DNA of 64,000 bases, from positions 204,995-268,994 of the forward strand of contig NZ_JAQQKW010000006.1 in the NCBI RefSeq assembly GCF_028550395.1. Reading direction: 5' to 3'. This stretch comes from Asticcacaulis currens (GTDB taxonomy: Bacteria; Pseudomonadota; Alphaproteobacteria; Caulobacterales; Caulobacteraceae). The position numbers and the translations under genes are program-made. The notes beneath the pieces are model-generated. The model was not told the origin of the DNA and did no database searches. It worked only from the letters and a program-made list of their open reading frames with translations. This document shows, in pieces, positions 53,474 to 63,185 of the stretch. Every line of letters begins with the position of its first letter. Position 1 is the stretch's first letter.

Positions 53474-53500
53474 TTGAAACCTGCACAGTGTGTGCATAAA
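53474..53500 (+). promoter_or_regulatory. Promoter-like elements of acpP with a palindrome in the spacer
   Basis: TTGAAA (53474-53479) and CATAAA (53495-53500) lie 15 bases apart, about 90 to 116 bases before acpP. The spacer and -10 edge contain TGCACA-GTG-TGTGCA (53482-53496), a perfect 15-base palindrome. A repressor bound there would block the promoter. No fatty-acid regulator can be named from sequence. Confidence 0.45.
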
Positions 53501-53589
53501 AGGCAGTTGGCTTAGATTCCGATACCCGGCCCCTGCAAAGCCATAAGCCGCTTTGGGTCGTGTTTATATAACCTGTTAGAGGGCCTGAT

Positions 53590-53829
53590 ATGTCTGAAGT
53601 TCTTGAACGTGTTCGCAAGATTGTGATTGATCATCTGGACGCCGATCCGGATAAGGTCACGGAAAAGGCGAGCTTCATCGACGATCTGGAAGCCGACAGC
53701 CTCGACATCGTTGAGCTGGTTATGGCTTTCGAAGAAGAATTCGACATCGAAATTCCTGATGACTCGGCCGAGCACATCCTGACCGTTGGCGACGCCGTCA
53801 ACTACATTCAGGAAAAGCTCTCCGCTTAA
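53590..53829 (+). CDS. acpP: Acyl carrier protein
   Basis: ACP carries growing acyl chains on a phosphopantetheine arm. The 79-residue acidic protein has the modification site [21 protein letters not shown], with Ser37, and the usual helix pattern ([20 protein letters not shown]). A 171-base gap with promoter-like elements separates it from fabG. It is thus likely expressed on its own as well as with the run. Confidence 0.97.
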   Translation: MSEVLERVRKIVIDHLDADPDKVTEKASFIDDLEADSLDIVELVMAFEEEFDIEIPDDSAEHILTVGDAVNYIQEKLSA

Positions 53830-53921
53830 TCTGAATTGCCGGATTGAGGGCGTGGTTTCGACGGTCAGTGCCGCACCGAAGCCGCGCCCTTCTGCTATTT
53901 GCATAACAGGACAGGATTTAA

Positions 53922-55205
53922 ATGGTTCGTCGCGTCGTCATCACCGGTTTGGGTCTTTTGTCGCCTCTGGGCGCGGGTGTGGATATTTCGTGGAAGCGTT
54001 TGCTGGATGGGCAATCGGGCGCGGGGACCATTACCGCTTTTGATACCACCGACTATGCCTGCACGGTGGCCTGCGAAATCCCGACGGTCGATGGCCGGGG
54101 CGGTGGCGGTCCGGACATCGAAGGCTCCTTCGATCCGTCCACGGTCCTGTCGCCCAAGGAACGCCGCAAGGTCGATGACTTCATCCTCTACGCCATCGCG
54201 GCGGCTGATGAAGCGCTCAAGGATGCCGACTGGCACCCCGAAAGCGCCGAAGATCAGGAGCGCACCGGCGTCATGATCGGATCGGGCATCGGCGGTCTGG
54301 GCATTATCGCCGACACGGCGCTGGAGCTTCAGGCCAAGGGCCCGAAGCGCATTTCGCCCTTCTTTATCCCGTCCTCGCTGATCAATCTGGCCTCCGGTCA
54401 GGTGTCGATCCGTCACGGCCTCAAGGGCCCGAACCATTCGGTCGTTACCGCCTGCGCCACTGGCGCGCACGCCATCGGTGACGCGGCGCGTCTGATCAAG
54501 TGCGGCGATGCCGACGTCATGGTCGCCGGCGGGGCCGAATCGGCCATCGTACCCATCGGTATTGCGGGCTTCATCGCCTGCCGCGCCCTGTGCACGGCCT
54601 TCAACGATCAGCCGACCAAGGCCTCGCGCCCCTATGATAAGGACCGTGACGGCTTCGTCATGGGCGAAGGCGCGGGCATCGTGGTGCTGGAAGAATACGA
54701 ACACGCCAAGGCGCGTGGCGCCAAGATCTACGCCGAAGTGCTGGGCTACGGCCTGTCGGGCGACGCCTATCACATTACCGCGCCGTCGGAAGACGGCGAC
54801 GGCGGCTACCGCGCCATGGTCGCGGCGGCCAAAAACGCGGGTATCGACCCGACCGAAATCGACTACGTCAATTCGCACGGCACCTCGACCATGGCGGACG
54901 GCATCGAGCTGAAGGCCATTGAGAAGTTTCTGGGTGAACGTGCGGCGACGGGCACGGTGTCCTCGACCAAGTCGGCGATCGGCCACCTGCTCGGTGGGGC
55001 GGGCGCGGTCGAAGCCATCTTCTGCGCCCTGGCCATCCGCGACCAGATCGCGCCGCCGACCATCAATCTCGACAATCCGGCCTATGAAACGCCCATCGAC
55101 CTTGTGCCGCACAAGGCCAAGCCGATGACGATTAACAAGGTTCTGTCGAATTCCTTTGGCTTTGGCGGCACCAATGCTGCCCTGATCCTCGGCAAAGTGG
55201 ACTAA
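53922..55205 (+). CDS. fabF: 3-oxoacyl-ACP synthase II
   Basis: FabF condenses malonyl-ACP with a growing acyl-ACP. The 427-residue protein has VITGLGLLSPLGAGV, the active-site Cys in VVTACATGAHAIG, and the two histidines in VNSHGTSTMADGIELKA and IGHLLGGAGAVEAIFC. The Cys-His-His triad is therefore complete. It ends one base before the mltG start. Confidence 0.97.
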   Translation: MVRRVVITGLGLLSPLGAGVDISWKRLLDGQSGAGTITAFDTTDYACTVACEIPTVDGRGGGGPDIEGSFDPSTVLSPKERRKVDDFILYAIAAADEALKDADWHPESAEDQERTGVMIGSGIGGLGIIADTALELQAKGPKRISPFFIPSSLINLASGQVSIRHGLKGPNHSVVTACATGAHAIGDAARLIKCGDADVMVAGGAESAIVPIGIAGFIACRALCTAFNDQPTKASRPYDKDRDGFVMGEGAGIVVLEEYEHAKARGAKIYAEVLGYGLSGDAYHITAPSEDGDGGYRAMVAAAKNAGIDPTEIDYVNSHGTSTMADGIELKAIEKFLGERAATGTVSSTKSAIGHLLGGAGAVEAIFCALAIRDQIAPPTINLDNPAYETPIDLVPHKAKPMTINKVLSNSFGFGGTNAALILGKVD

Positions 55206-55206
55206 G

Positions 55207-56268
55207 ATGGCGAAACAGAAGGCCCGCCCAGCCCCGCGGCGCAAGAACCGGCGTCTGATGGCGCCGGTGGCGGGCCTCATGTCCGGTATCGTCCTGCTGC
55301 TTCTGGCGGCAGGACTGTTTGTTTTTGCCAACACCTACGGCCCCGGACCTTCGGCGAAATCCGGAAACGTCACCGCCGTGACGGTCGAACGCGGGCAGGG
55401 GCTCAATGCCATAGCGCGCAAGCTGAAACAGCAGGGCGTCATTCGTTCGGTGACCTTTTTCCGCATCGCCGCCAAGCTGGATGGCCGCGACAACGCCCTG
55501 CGCGCCGGCACCTATGAATTTCCATCGCGCCTGTCGATGATCGGCGTCCTGCATCAGATCCTTGAAGGCCGTGTGGTGCAGCACTTCATCACCATCCCCG
55601 AAGGCCGCACCTCGGCGCAGGCCGTGCGGATACTAATGGCGACGCAGGGCCTGACCGGCGATGTCGAAGTGCCGCCGGAAGGCTCGATCCTGCCCGAAAC
55701 CTATCAGTACGAAATCGGTGAAACCCGTCAGTCTGTGCTGGACCGGATGCTGGCCGCCGGGCGTGAGACGCTGGATGAACTGTGGGCCGGGCGTGCAAAG
55801 GATTTGCCGCTGAAGACTAAGGAAGAGGCCCTGATCCTTGCTTCTGTGGTCGAGAAGGAAACGGGTCTGGCCAATGAGCGTCCGAAGGTTGCGGCTGTGT
55901 TTGTGAATCGCCTGCGTAACGGGATGCGCCTGCAATCGGACCCGACCGTCGTCTATGCGGTGTCCAAGGGCGAGCCTTTGGGGCGTGGTCTGAAACGCTC
56001 TGAACTGGATGCGCCCAGCCCGTGGAACACCTATCTGATCGACGGTCTGCCTGTTACGCCGATCGCCAATCCGGGTAAGGCCTCACTGAAGGCCGTGCTC
56101 AATCCGCCACCCACCAAAGACGTCTATTTCGTCGCCGATGGCACGGGCGGTCACGTTTTCGCCGAAACCTATGAGCAGCACCTGATCAATGTCGCCAAAT
56201 GGCGTCAGATCGAGGCACAGGATAAGGGAATCGCGGCCGCCCGCCCTGCCAAGGACACCGGTAAATGA
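55207..56268 (+). CDS. mltG: Endolytic murein transglycosylase MltG
   Basis: MltG cuts nascent glycan strands and helps set their length. The 353-residue membrane protein has a basic cytosolic start (RRKNRR), one membrane span (GLMSGIVLLLLAAGLFVFANT), a LysM-like region, and the YceG domain with the catalytic Glu in SVVEKETGLANERPKVAAVFVNRL. FAETYEQHLINVAKW is at the end. It overlaps yicC by four bases (ATGA). Confidence 0.94.
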   Translation: MAKQKARPAPRRKNRRLMAPVAGLMSGIVLLLLAAGLFVFANTYGPGPSAKSGNVTAVTVERGQGLNAIARKLKQQGVIRSVTFFRIAAKLDGRDNALRAGTYEFPSRLSMIGVLHQILEGRVVQHFITIPEGRTSAQAVRILMATQGLTGDVEVPPEGSILPETYQYEIGETRQSVLDRMLAAGRETLDELWAGRAKDLPLKTKEEALILASVVEKETGLANERPKVAAVFVNRLRNGMRLQSDPTVVYAVSKGEPLGRGLKRSELDAPSPWNTYLIDGLPVTPIANPGKASLKAVLNPPPTKDVYFVADGTGGHVFAETYEQHLINVAKWRQIEAQDKGIAAARPAKDTGK

Positions 56269-57143
56269 CCCTGTCGAGCATGACCGGCTTTGGCCGGGTA
56301 GAAGGCCATCATGGGACTGTCGCCTGGGTCTATGAGGTGCGCTCGGTCAACGGGCGCTCGCTGGATCTCAAGACGCGCGTGCCCTCGGGCTACGACTATG
56401 TGGAGAGGGCGGCGCGCGATCTGGTCAAGCACCGTTTCCAGCGCGGGCAGGTGTCGCTGACTCTCAGTGTGCAGACAACCGAGGTCCAGACGGGCTACAG
56501 CGTCAATCACGCTGTCCTCAACCAGTATCTCGAAGTGGGGCAGGGCCTGATGCAGGCCGGTCAGGCGACCATGCCCTCACTGGACGGGCTTCTGTCCCTG
56601 CGTGGCGTCATTGAAGCGGCCAGTGCGGAAACGGATACCGACGTCGCGGCGCTGGAAGCGCCTCTGCTGGCCGATCTGGGGGCGGTGCTGGAGCATCTGA
56701 AGACCGCGCGTCAGGATGAGGGGCGGGCGTTGTATGACCTGCTGACCCAGCACTTGAGCGCCATGACCGACGCTGTGGATCGGGCCGAGGCGCTGGCGGC
56801 GCAGCAGACCGAAGTAATCCGCGAACGCTTCACCCGGCGTCTGAATGAGCTACTGCCCGATGCTGACCTTCAGGAGCGCATCCTTCAGGAAGCGGCCGTC
56901 ATGGCCGTCAAGGCCGATGTGCGCGAGGAACTGGATCGTCTGCGCACCCATATCGCCTCGGCGCACACGCTTCTCAGCGACAGCCAGTCGCAGGGGCGCA
57001 AGCTCGACTTCCTGTCGCAGGAATTCATGCGCGAAGCCAATACCCTCTGTTCGAAAGCCGCTTTCAGCGACCTGACCAAGGTCGGTCTGGAGTTAAAGTC
57101 GGTTATCGACCAGTTCCGAGAACAGGTTCAAAACGTAGAGTAA
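56265..57143 (+). CDS. YicC family protein (putative endoribonuclease)
   Basis: A 292-residue YicC family protein; E. coli YicC has been reported to have endoribonuclease activity on RNA. It begins MTLSSMTGFGRVEG, the family N-terminus, has VYEVRSVNGRSLDLKTRVP, and the C-terminal DUF1732 region SDSQSQGRKLDFLSQEFMREANTLCSKA. The coupled position between mltG and gmk is conserved in proteobacteria. Confidence 0.92.
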   Translation: MTLSSMTGFGRVEGHHGTVAWVYEVRSVNGRSLDLKTRVPSGYDYVERAARDLVKHRFQRGQVSLTLSVQTTEVQTGYSVNHAVLNQYLEVGQGLMQAGQATMPSLDGLLSLRGVIEAASAETDTDVAALEAPLLADLGAVLEHLKTARQDEGRALYDLLTQHLSAMTDAVDRAEALAAQQTEVIRERFTRRLNELLPDADLQERILQEAAVMAVKADVREELDRLRTHIASAHTLLSDSQSQGRKLDFLSQEFMREANTLCSKAAFSDLTKVGLELKSVIDQFREQVQNVE

Positions 57144-57144
57144 T

Positions 57145-57786
57145 ATGCCTAATTCCCAACGTCTTCGCCGCGGCCTCATGCTGATCGTTTCCTCGCCTTC
57201 GGGCGCGGGCAAGACCTCGCTGTGCCGCCGCCTGATGGCCGATCACGCCGATCTGGATCTATCCATTTCGGTGACCACGCGCTCACCGCGCCCCGGTGAA
57301 AAGGACGGTCGCGAATACCACTTCATCAGCGACGCCGAGATGGACGATCTGGTCAAAAACGACGCCCTGCTGGAATGGGCGGCGGTGCACGACCACCGCT
57401 ATGGCTCGCCGCGCGAACCGGTGGAAAAAGCCCTGTCTCAGGGCCAGAACGTGTTGTTCGACATCGACTGGCAGGGGGCACAACGCATCTCGGCCAAGGC
57501 CCCCTCAGACGTGGTGCGCGTCTTCATCCTGCCGCCGTCGATGGAGGAACTGAAGCGCCGTCTCTATGCCCGTGCACAGGACGCCGACGACGTCATCCAG
57601 CGCCGTCTCAGCCGGGCCAAGGGCGAGATCGCCCACTGGGCCGAATACGACTACGTGATTCTGAATGACGATTTCGACCGGTCCTATGCCGAACTGGTGC
57701 ATATCTATCATTCAGAAACGGCGCGCCGGTCACGTGGCCTGTGGATCGCCCCGTTTGTCGATGAACTGATGAGCGAGCCGCTTTAG
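57145..57786 (+). CDS. gmk: Guanylate kinase
   Basis: Gmk makes GDP from GMP and ATP. The 213-residue product has the P-loop SSPSGAGKTSLCRRL, the GMP-binding SVTTRSPRPGEKDGREYHFIS, ALLEWAAVHDHRYGSP, and VLFDIDWQGAQRI. It begins one base after the yicC stop and ends just before a family 1 repeat. Confidence 0.97.
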   Translation: MPNSQRLRRGLMLIVSSPSGAGKTSLCRRLMADHADLDLSISVTTRSPRPGEKDGREYHFISDAEMDDLVKNDALLEWAAVHDHRYGSPREPVEKALSQGQNVLFDIDWQGAQRISAKAPSDVVRVFILPPSMEELKRRLYARAQDADDVIQRRLSRAKGEIAHWAEYDYVILNDDFDRSYAELVHIYHSETARRSRGLWIAPFVDELMSEPL

Positions 57787-57912
57787 AGCGATGTGCGGAA
57801 ACGAAGTTAAGCGAAGCCAAAAGTGTGAGCGGTTTTCCGCAAAAAAATCGCGACAAAACAAAAATTTAGAGCGAAATGGCGTTTCCGCTCATAGACATTT
57901 CGCTCTAAGCGC
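57783..57912. repeat. Intergenic palindromic repeat, family 1 (copy B)
   Basis: Immediately after gmk: TTTAGAGCG, AAAAGTGTGAGCGGTTTTCC, then ATCGCGACAAAACAAAAATTTAGAGCG and a TTTCGCTCTAA end. It is the closest match to the element at 3145-3250. The gmk stop lies inside its left end. Confidence 0.65.
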
Positions 57913-57952
57913 AAAAGAGGAAGGGGTCTCGCCTCCTTCACCCCGGAACTAT

Positions 57953-57985
57953 AAAGCCCTCCGAACGGTTCGGAGGGCTTTTTTA
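57953..57985. terminator. Bidirectional terminator between gmk and cytochrome c
   Basis: AAAGCCCTCCGAAC pairs with GTTCGGAGGGCTTT with only a one-base gap between the arms, so the loop forms from the inner pairs. T-run on the + side, A-run on the left for the opposite gene. Confidence 0.85.
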
Positions 57986-57986
57986 C

Positions 57987-58490
57987 TTACTTTTGGGCCG
58001 GGCTGGTTTCGAGCTTGAGATAGGCGATCAGATTGTGGCGCTCCGTCTCGTCCTTGATACCCATGAACCCCATCTTGGTGCCGGGTACGGTGCTTTGCGG
58101 GTGGGTGAGATAGTCATCAAGCGTGGCAAAGTCCCACACGGCGTTGTGGCCCTTCATCGCATCGCTGTACTGATAATCGGCCTTGCTGCCCGACTTGCGA
58201 CCGAATACGCCGTAAAGGTTGGGGCCGACCATATTGGCCCCGCCTTCGACCAGCGTATGGCACGAGCGGCACTTGTTCCACGCCTTCTCACCCGCCTTCA
58301 GATCGGCGGTATTGTAGGGGGCGGGCAGGGTGGCGAGTTTGGCTGCTAACTCGGCCGGTGAAGGTCCCTCAACCGCCGGCAGATTGGCTTGCGCTGAACC
58401 GCTGTCGCCTGCCGTCTCTGCGGGTTTGTCGCCGCACGCCGACAGACACAGGGCAAGGGTCAGGGTACCGAAAAACAGAGATGCGCGCAT
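57987..58490 (-). CDS. Lipoprotein c-type cytochrome
   Basis: A 167-residue c-type cytochrome attached to the membrane by a lipid. The signal ends in the lipobox LSAC. A linker rich in Ala/Pro is followed by the heme site CRSCH, MVGPNLYGVFGRKSG, and the Met heme ligand in TVPGTKMGFMG. This places it with the class I cytochrome c2/c552-like proteins that donate electrons to the terminal oxidase. The ATG at 58490 has GGAGAG just upstream; longer options at 58502 and 58514 are less well placed. Confidence 0.9.
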   Translation of the reverse strand: MRASLFFGTLTLALCLSACGDKPAETAGDSGSAQANLPAVEGPSPAELAAKLATLPAPYNTADLKAGEKAWNKCRSCHTLVEGGANMVGPNLYGVFGRKSGSKADYQYSDAMKGHNAVWDFATLDDYLTHPQSTVPGTKMGFMGIKDETERHNLIAYLKLETSPAQK

Positions 58491-58661
58491 CAAACTCTCC
58501 ATGGATTTAGCCATGGGTTTAGCTGACGCCGTGGGCGTTGGCGAGGGGGGACGATCCTGTGGCCTGCGGCGGCTTGCCGCAGGACAGACGTCTGCATACG
58601 AAAAGGCCGCACCCGACAAAGAGCACGGCCATTGTAAAATCAATAGCTTTCAGAAAAAACC

Positions 58662-58931
58662 TTATGAGCGACGGTAATTCTCGTCCATGTCCTGAGAATT
58701 GAGACGCTCCTCGGAACCGTCGATAAAAATGCGGTATTCGACAGAACCCGCCTTGTTCACCTCGCCCTGCTCGATGCGATTGATGACCGCCGGTCCCCCG
58801 TAGCGCGCCACAAGCTCCGGGTCGCGGATCAGGTGATTGACCGTCGGCATGGCGGCGAAGTCGAAATCGTCCGAGGCGAACACCTCTTCACCGGTATTGT
58901 TGTCGAAAAAGCGGTAGGCCAGTCCGGGCAT
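58662..58931 (-). CDS. Hypothetical protein (89 residues)
   Basis: A small soluble protein, unknown function. It reads MPGLAYRFFDNNTGEEVFASDDFDFAAMPTVNHLI, with VEYRIFIDGSEERLNSQDMDENYRRS at the end. The aromatic/acidic pattern suggests a compact beta domain. No signal peptide, membrane span or cysteine. The short spacing on either side does not show an operon. Confidence 0.65.
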   Translation of the reverse strand: MPGLAYRFFDNNTGEEVFASDDFDFAAMPTVNHLIRDPELVARYGGPAVINRIEQGEVNKAGSVEYRIFIDGSEERLNSQDMDENYRRS

Positions 58932-59056
58932 AATCCATCTCCCATCTTTGTGGTTGAAGGATCAGGATGCGCCCGGCCCGGTAAATAATCAATGCGCGCA
59001 ATGCCGCAGGTGAGGCCGTCAAAACTGCAAGTGGACTCTCAGAAAAATGCACCTGA

Positions 59057-60121
59057 TTATTTGTTTTCAGACGCTTTTTGAATATCGGCGGCCAGTTGAT
59101 CCACTCGCGCCGGGTCGGCGTCCCAGGCGAACATGAATCGCGCCCCGCCACCGATGAAGGTATAGAAGCGCCAGCCTTTGGCGCGCAGGGCATCCAGAAC
59201 AGCCTCCGGCGCCTTGAGGAAGACGGCATTGGCCTGCACGGCAAACATGGGCTCTATTTCCGGCAAACCGGAAATTTTCTCGGCTAGGCGGCGGGCGCAG
59301 GCATTGGCGTGCTGACCGTTTCTCAGCCACGCCCCGTCCTTGATCATACCCAGCCACGGCGCGGCCAGAAAACGCATCTTGGAGGCCAGTTGCCCGGCCT
59401 GTTTGCAGCGATAGTCGAAGTCCTGCGCCAGGCCGCGATCAAAAAACAAAATGGCCTCGCCGACGCCCATACCGTTCTTGGTGCCGCCGAAGCACAACAC
59501 ATCGACCCCGGCCTTCCACGTTATGTCTGCCGGGCTACAGTTGAGTGCCGCGCAGGCATTGGCAAAGCGCGCCCCGTCCATATGCAGACGCAGACCCAGT
59601 TCGCGGCAGACGGCGGCAATGGCCTTTACCTCCTCGATGGCATAGACGAGGCCGGTTTCGGTGGGTTGGGTGATGGTGACGGCGCGCGGCTTGGGGAAGT
59701 GGATGTCGGAACGGCTGGTGGCCAGCGCGCGGATGGCCTCCGGCGTCAGCTTGCCGTCGGTTGAGGCCGCCACCAATAGCTTCGAACCATTGGAGAAGAA
59801 TTCCGGCGCACCGCATTCGTCGGTCTCGACGTGGGCCGAGGCCGAGCAGATGACGCTGTGATAGGACTGGCACAGAGAGGCCAGGGCCAGTGAATTGGCC
59901 GCCGTGCCATTGAAGGCAAAGAAGACCTCGGCCTCATGCTCGAACAGGTCGCGCAGGGCGTCGGCGGCGCGCTGAGTCCAGGGGTCGTCGCCATAGGCCG
60001 GCACCGAGCCGGCATTGGCCTCGTGCATGGCGTTCCACGCGTCGGGGCAGATGCCCGCATAGTTATCGCTGGCGAATTGCTGCGGGGCGAGGGTGGTCAG
60101 CGGCAGGGCGGTATCCGGCAT
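59057..60121 (-). CDS. Low-specificity L-threonine aldolase (beta-eliminating lyase family)
   Basis: A 354-residue PLP enzyme that splits threonine or allo-threonine into glycine and acetaldehyde. Seen are FASDNYAGICPDAWNAMHEAN, the PLP-binding FAFNGTAANSLAL, HVETDECGAPEFFSNGSKL, LHMDGARFANA with the PLP Asp, and the Schiff-base Lys in CFGGTKNGMGVGEAI. The length fits. It is divergent from lon across a 407-base gap. Confidence 0.92.
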   Translation of the reverse strand: MPDTALPLTTLAPQQFASDNYAGICPDAWNAMHEANAGSVPAYGDDPWTQRAADALRDLFEHEAEVFFAFNGTAANSLALASLCQSYHSVICSASAHVETDECGAPEFFSNGSKLLVAASTDGKLTPEAIRALATSRSDIHFPKPRAVTITQPTETGLVYAIEEVKAIAAVCRELGLRLHMDGARFANACAALNCSPADITWKAGVDVLCFGGTKNGMGVGEAILFFDRGLAQDFDYRCKQAGQLASKMRFLAAPWLGMIKDGAWLRNGQHANACARRLAEKISGLPEIEPMFAVQANAVFLKAPEAVLDALRAKGWRFYTFIGGGARFMFAWDADPARVDQLAADIQKASENK

Positions 60122-60345
60122 GGGGCGTCTCTCAGATAGAACGAGTTTTGCGACGCGTGAGCCTAGGTCCCGTTGGTTGCCGGTTCGGCCGCATCTCCGT
60201 TTCCGGACGCCACCTTGCCGGGAAGGGCAGGTTGGCGTTAAGCGCGTCGCTTAACTCTGGATGCCGTTTCGCCATAACCGTTCATAAGCGCTTTCGCAAG
60301 CGAAAGTTTCTGCGGAAACCGCTGGCGGGGCCCGATCCGGCCTCC
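60122..60345. other. Gene-free stretch upstream of the lon promoter
   Basis: No gene is present between threonine aldolase and lon. There is a perfect hairpin CTTTCGC-AA-GCGAAAG at 60291-60306 with a short T-run, of unknown role. The aldolase promoter is expected near the left end on the reverse strand. Confidence 0.5.
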
Positions 60346-60374
60346 CTTGAATATGGGTGGGAAAGTCCCACATT
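60346..60374 (+). promoter_or_regulatory. Putative sigma-32 (heat-shock) promoter of lon
   Basis: CTTGAA (60346-60351), a 15-base spacer and CCCACATT (60367-60374) match the heat-shock consensus CTTGAA-N(11-16)-CCCCATnT in all but one or two positions. It lies about 150 bases before the lon ATG, and lon is a known heat-shock gene in Caulobacter. Confidence 0.6.
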
Positions 60375-60528
60375 CAGCCTAGGTTCAGCCGAGGAATCGT
60401 CTAAGGTGAATGGTGAACCCCTGCGCAGACATTGCGCGTATATATCCGGAGAACGCGCCCTTTTTCTTTACGCAGGGTGGTCGTTGGACGCCCTTGGCGA
60501 GGCGCGCTGTCCGGCTCAGGAGTAAGTA

Positions 60529-62922
60529 ATGTTTGATGTTCTGACCATACCCGTATTGCCTTTGAGGGATATCGTGGTGTTCCCGCACATGGTCGTGCCG
60601 CTGTTTGTCGGACGTGAAAAATCCGTGCAGGCGCTCGATGAGGTGATGAAGGGCGACAAGCAGATCCTGCTAGCCACCCAGAAAAATTCCGGCGACGATG
60701 ATCCCGAAGCCGATGCCATCTATGACATCGGCGTGCTGGCCAATGTGCTGCAATTGCTAAAATTGCCCGATGGCACGGTCAAGGTGCTGGTCGAGGGCAA
60801 GTCGCGCGCCAAGATCAAGGGCTTTACCGGTCGTACCGAGTTTTATGAGGCGGAGGCCTACGCGCTGGAGCCCGCCGTTACGCAGGGGCCGGACCTCGAA
60901 GCGCTGGTGCGCGCCGTCACCGACCAGTTCGAAAACTACATCAAGCTGAACAAGAAGATTCCGCCGGAAGCCCTTCAGGCCTTGGCCGAAGTGTCGGAAG
61001 CCGACGTGCTGGCCGACTCGATTGCCGCGCATCTGGTCATCAAGATCGGCGAAAAGCAGCAGCTTCTGGAGCAACTGGCGGTGGCCAAGCGTCTGGAGCA
61101 GATCTATGCCCTGATGGAAGGCGAGATCAGCGTCCTTCAGGTCGAAAAGAAGATCCGTTCGCGCGTCAAGCGACAGATGGAAAAGACCCAGCGCGAATAT
61201 TATCTGAACGAGCAGATGAAGGCCATTCAGCGCGAACTGGGTGAGCAGGACGACGCCAAGGACGAGATTCTCGAACTCGAAAAGAAGATCAAGGCCACCA
61301 AGCTCAGCAAGGAAGCCCGCGCCAAGGCGACATCCGAGCTGAACAAGCTGCGTCACATGTCGCCCATGTCGGCGGAATCGACCGTGGTGCGCAACTATCT
61401 CGACTGGTTGCTGGCCATTCCTTGGGGGGCGTCGAAGCCCAAGCCCATCGACCTCAGCAAGGCCGAAGACACGCTCGATGCCGACCATTACGGGCTTGAG
61501 AAGGTCAAGGAACGCATCCTTGAGCATCTGGCCGTGCAGGCGCGTATGGGCACGCTGAAAGGCCCCATCCTGTGCCTTGTCGGGCCCCCGGGGGTCGGTA
61601 AGACCTCGCTTGGCAAGTCTATCGCCAAGGCGACGGGCCGCGAATTCGTGCGCATCAGCCTCGGCGGCGTGCGCGACGAATCGGAAATCCGGGGCCACCG
61701 CCGCACCTATATCGGCTCCATGCCGGGTAAGATCATTCAGTCGATGAAGAAGGCCAAGACCACCAATGCCTTCTTCCTGCTCGATGAAATCGACAAGATG
61801 GGTGCCGACTGGCGCGGCGACCCGGCTTCGGCCCTGCTCGAAGTGCTGGATCCGGCGCAGAATTCGACCTTTAACGACCATTATCTGGAGGTCGATTACG
61901 ACCTGTCCAAGATCATGTTCGTGACGACGGCCAATTCGCTCAACATGCCGCAGCCCCTGCTGGACCGCATGGAGATCATCCGCATCCCCGGCTATACCGA
62001 GGATGAAAAGGTCGAAATCGCCAAGCGCCACATCCTGCCGTCTCTGGCCAAGGATCACGGCCTGAAAGGCGACGAATGGATCGTGCCGGAACAGGCCATC
62101 CGCGACCTGATCCGCTATTACACCCGTGAAGCGGGGGTGCGCTCGCTGGAGCGCGAGCTGGGCAATCTGGCGCGCAAGACCATCCGTGACCTGGCGCGTG
62201 AAAAGGTCAGCTCGATCACGGTGGATGAGGCGCGTCTGGCCAAATATGCCGGCGTGCGCAAATTCCACTATGGCGAAACCGACGAGACCGATCAGGTCGG
62301 TATCGTCACGGGCCTCGCCTGGACGGAATTTGGCGGCGACATCCTGACCATCGAAGCCATCAAGATGCCCGGCAAGGGCAATATGAAGGTCACGGGTAAC
62401 CTCAAGGACGTGATGAAGGAATCCGTTTCGGCGGCCAATTCCTACGTCAAGGCACTGGCGCCGAAGTTCGGCATCCTGCCGCCGGTCTTTGAACGCACCG
62501 ACGTCCACGTGCACGTGCCCGAAGGCGCGACCCCCAAGGACGGCCCCTCTGCCGGTGTGGCCATGGTCACGGCCATGGTTTCGGTCCTGACCGGCATTCC
62601 GGTGCGCAAGGATATCGCCATGACCGGTGAAATCACCCTGCGCGGTCGCGTGCTGGCCATCGGCGGCCTGAAGGAAAAGCTGCTGGCGGCCCTGCGTTCG
62701 GGCGTCAAGACGGTGCTGATCCCCAAGGAGAATGAGAAGGACCTGGCGGAGTTGCCGGAGAATGTGAAGGCCGGTCTGGAGATCATTCCGGTCAGCCATG
62801 TCGAGCAGGTGCTGACCCACGCCCTGACCAAACCGCTCGAATCCATCGAATGGGTGGAGCCGGTGATTCCGCCTCCCGCCGTGCCTGTGGCGGACGATGG
62901 AGATGGTCTCACGGCCCATTGA
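60529..62922 (+). CDS. lon: ATP-dependent protease Lon
   Basis: Lon degrades misfolded proteins and specific regulators (in Caulobacter: DnaA and CcrM, from the literature). The 797-residue protein has the N-terminal LON domain ([23 protein letters not shown]), a coiled coil, the AAA+ module with Walker [14 protein letters not shown] and Walker [11 protein letters not shown], and the protease domain with Ser674 in KDGPSAG and Lys717 in GGLKEKLLA. The Ser-Lys dyad spacing (43) is the same as in E. coli. A heat-shock-type promoter precedes it and hup follows. Confidence 0.97.
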   Translation: MFDVLTIPVLPLRDIVVFPHMVVPLFVGREKSVQALDEVMKGDKQILLATQKNSGDDDPEADAIYDIGVLANVLQLLKLPDGTVKVLVEGKSRAKIKGFTGRTEFYEAEAYALEPAVTQGPDLEALVRAVTDQFENYIKLNKKIPPEALQALAEVSEADVLADSIAAHLVIKIGEKQQLLEQLAVAKRLEQIYALMEGEISVLQVEKKIRSRVKRQMEKTQREYYLNEQMKAIQRELGEQDDAKDEILELEKKIKATKLSKEARAKATSELNKLRHMSPMSAESTVVRNYLDWLLAIPWGASKPKPIDLSKAEDTLDADHYGLEKVKERILEHLAVQARMGTLKGPILCLVGPPGVGKTSLGKSIAKATGREFVRISLGGVRDESEIRGHRRTYIGSMPGKIIQSMKKAKTTNAFFLLDEIDKMGADWRGDPASALLEVLDPAQNSTFNDHYLEVDYDLSKIMFVTTANSLNMPQPLLDRMEIIRIPGYTEDEKVEIAKRHILPSLAKDHGLKGDEWIVPEQAIRDLIRYYTREAGVRSLERELGNLARKTIRDLAREKVSSITVDEARLAKYAGVRKFHYGETDETDQVGIVTGLAWTEFGGDILTIEAIKMPGKGNMKVTGNLKDVMKESVSAANSYVKALAPKFGILPPVFERTDVHVHVPEGATPKDGPSAGVAMVTAMVSVLTGIPVRKDIAMTGEITLRGRVLAIGGLKEKLLAALRSGVKTVLIPKENEKDLAELPENVKAGLEIIPVSHVEQVLTHALTKPLESIEWVEPVIPPPAVPVADDGDGLTAH

Positions 62923-62940
62923 CACCTGAGAGATGTGCTA

Positions 62941-63020
62941 TTTTGGCGTGCAAATGCCAAAAGGGTTGAAAATAAAGAGCGGAATTTGCAGGCTAAGCGC
63001 CTCAAATTTCGCTCTTTTTT
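62941..63020 (+). terminator. Hairpin and intrinsic terminator after lon
   Basis: TTTTGGC/GCCAAAA (62941-62962) comes first. Then AAAGAGCGGAATTTG (62974-62988) pairs with CAAATTTCGCTCTTT (63003-63017), one G-U, and a T-run. The second is a strong terminator. Confidence 0.85.
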
Positions 63021-63073
63021 GTGTAAGTCCTTAAAAAAACTCGGTTTGCAGTGCAAAAAGTGCTATTTCGCTT

Positions 63074-63105
63074 TTGACGTGCCGGGGTTTTTGTAGTCTC
63101 TATCG
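63074..63105 (+). promoter_or_regulatory. Likely promoter of hup
   Basis: TTGACG at 63074-63079, with CTATC near 63099-63103 as a weak -10, sits about 80 bases before the hup ATG. TTGACG fits the alphaproteobacterial housekeeping -35 well. Confidence 0.4.
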
Positions 63106-63185
63106 GGTCCACCCGCCGACGACTCGCTGAGTCCGACAGGGAACGGTTCACACAAATGCCCGTCATGGCGGGCAGGGAGAAACTT

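Noticed and set aside
60757..62925. 722-codon open frame on the reverse strand inside lon
   Set aside because: It is antisense to the clear Lon coding sequence. Long reverse frames are expected from GC-rich codon use, and the product has Arg/Gly/His-rich composition with no recognisable motif.
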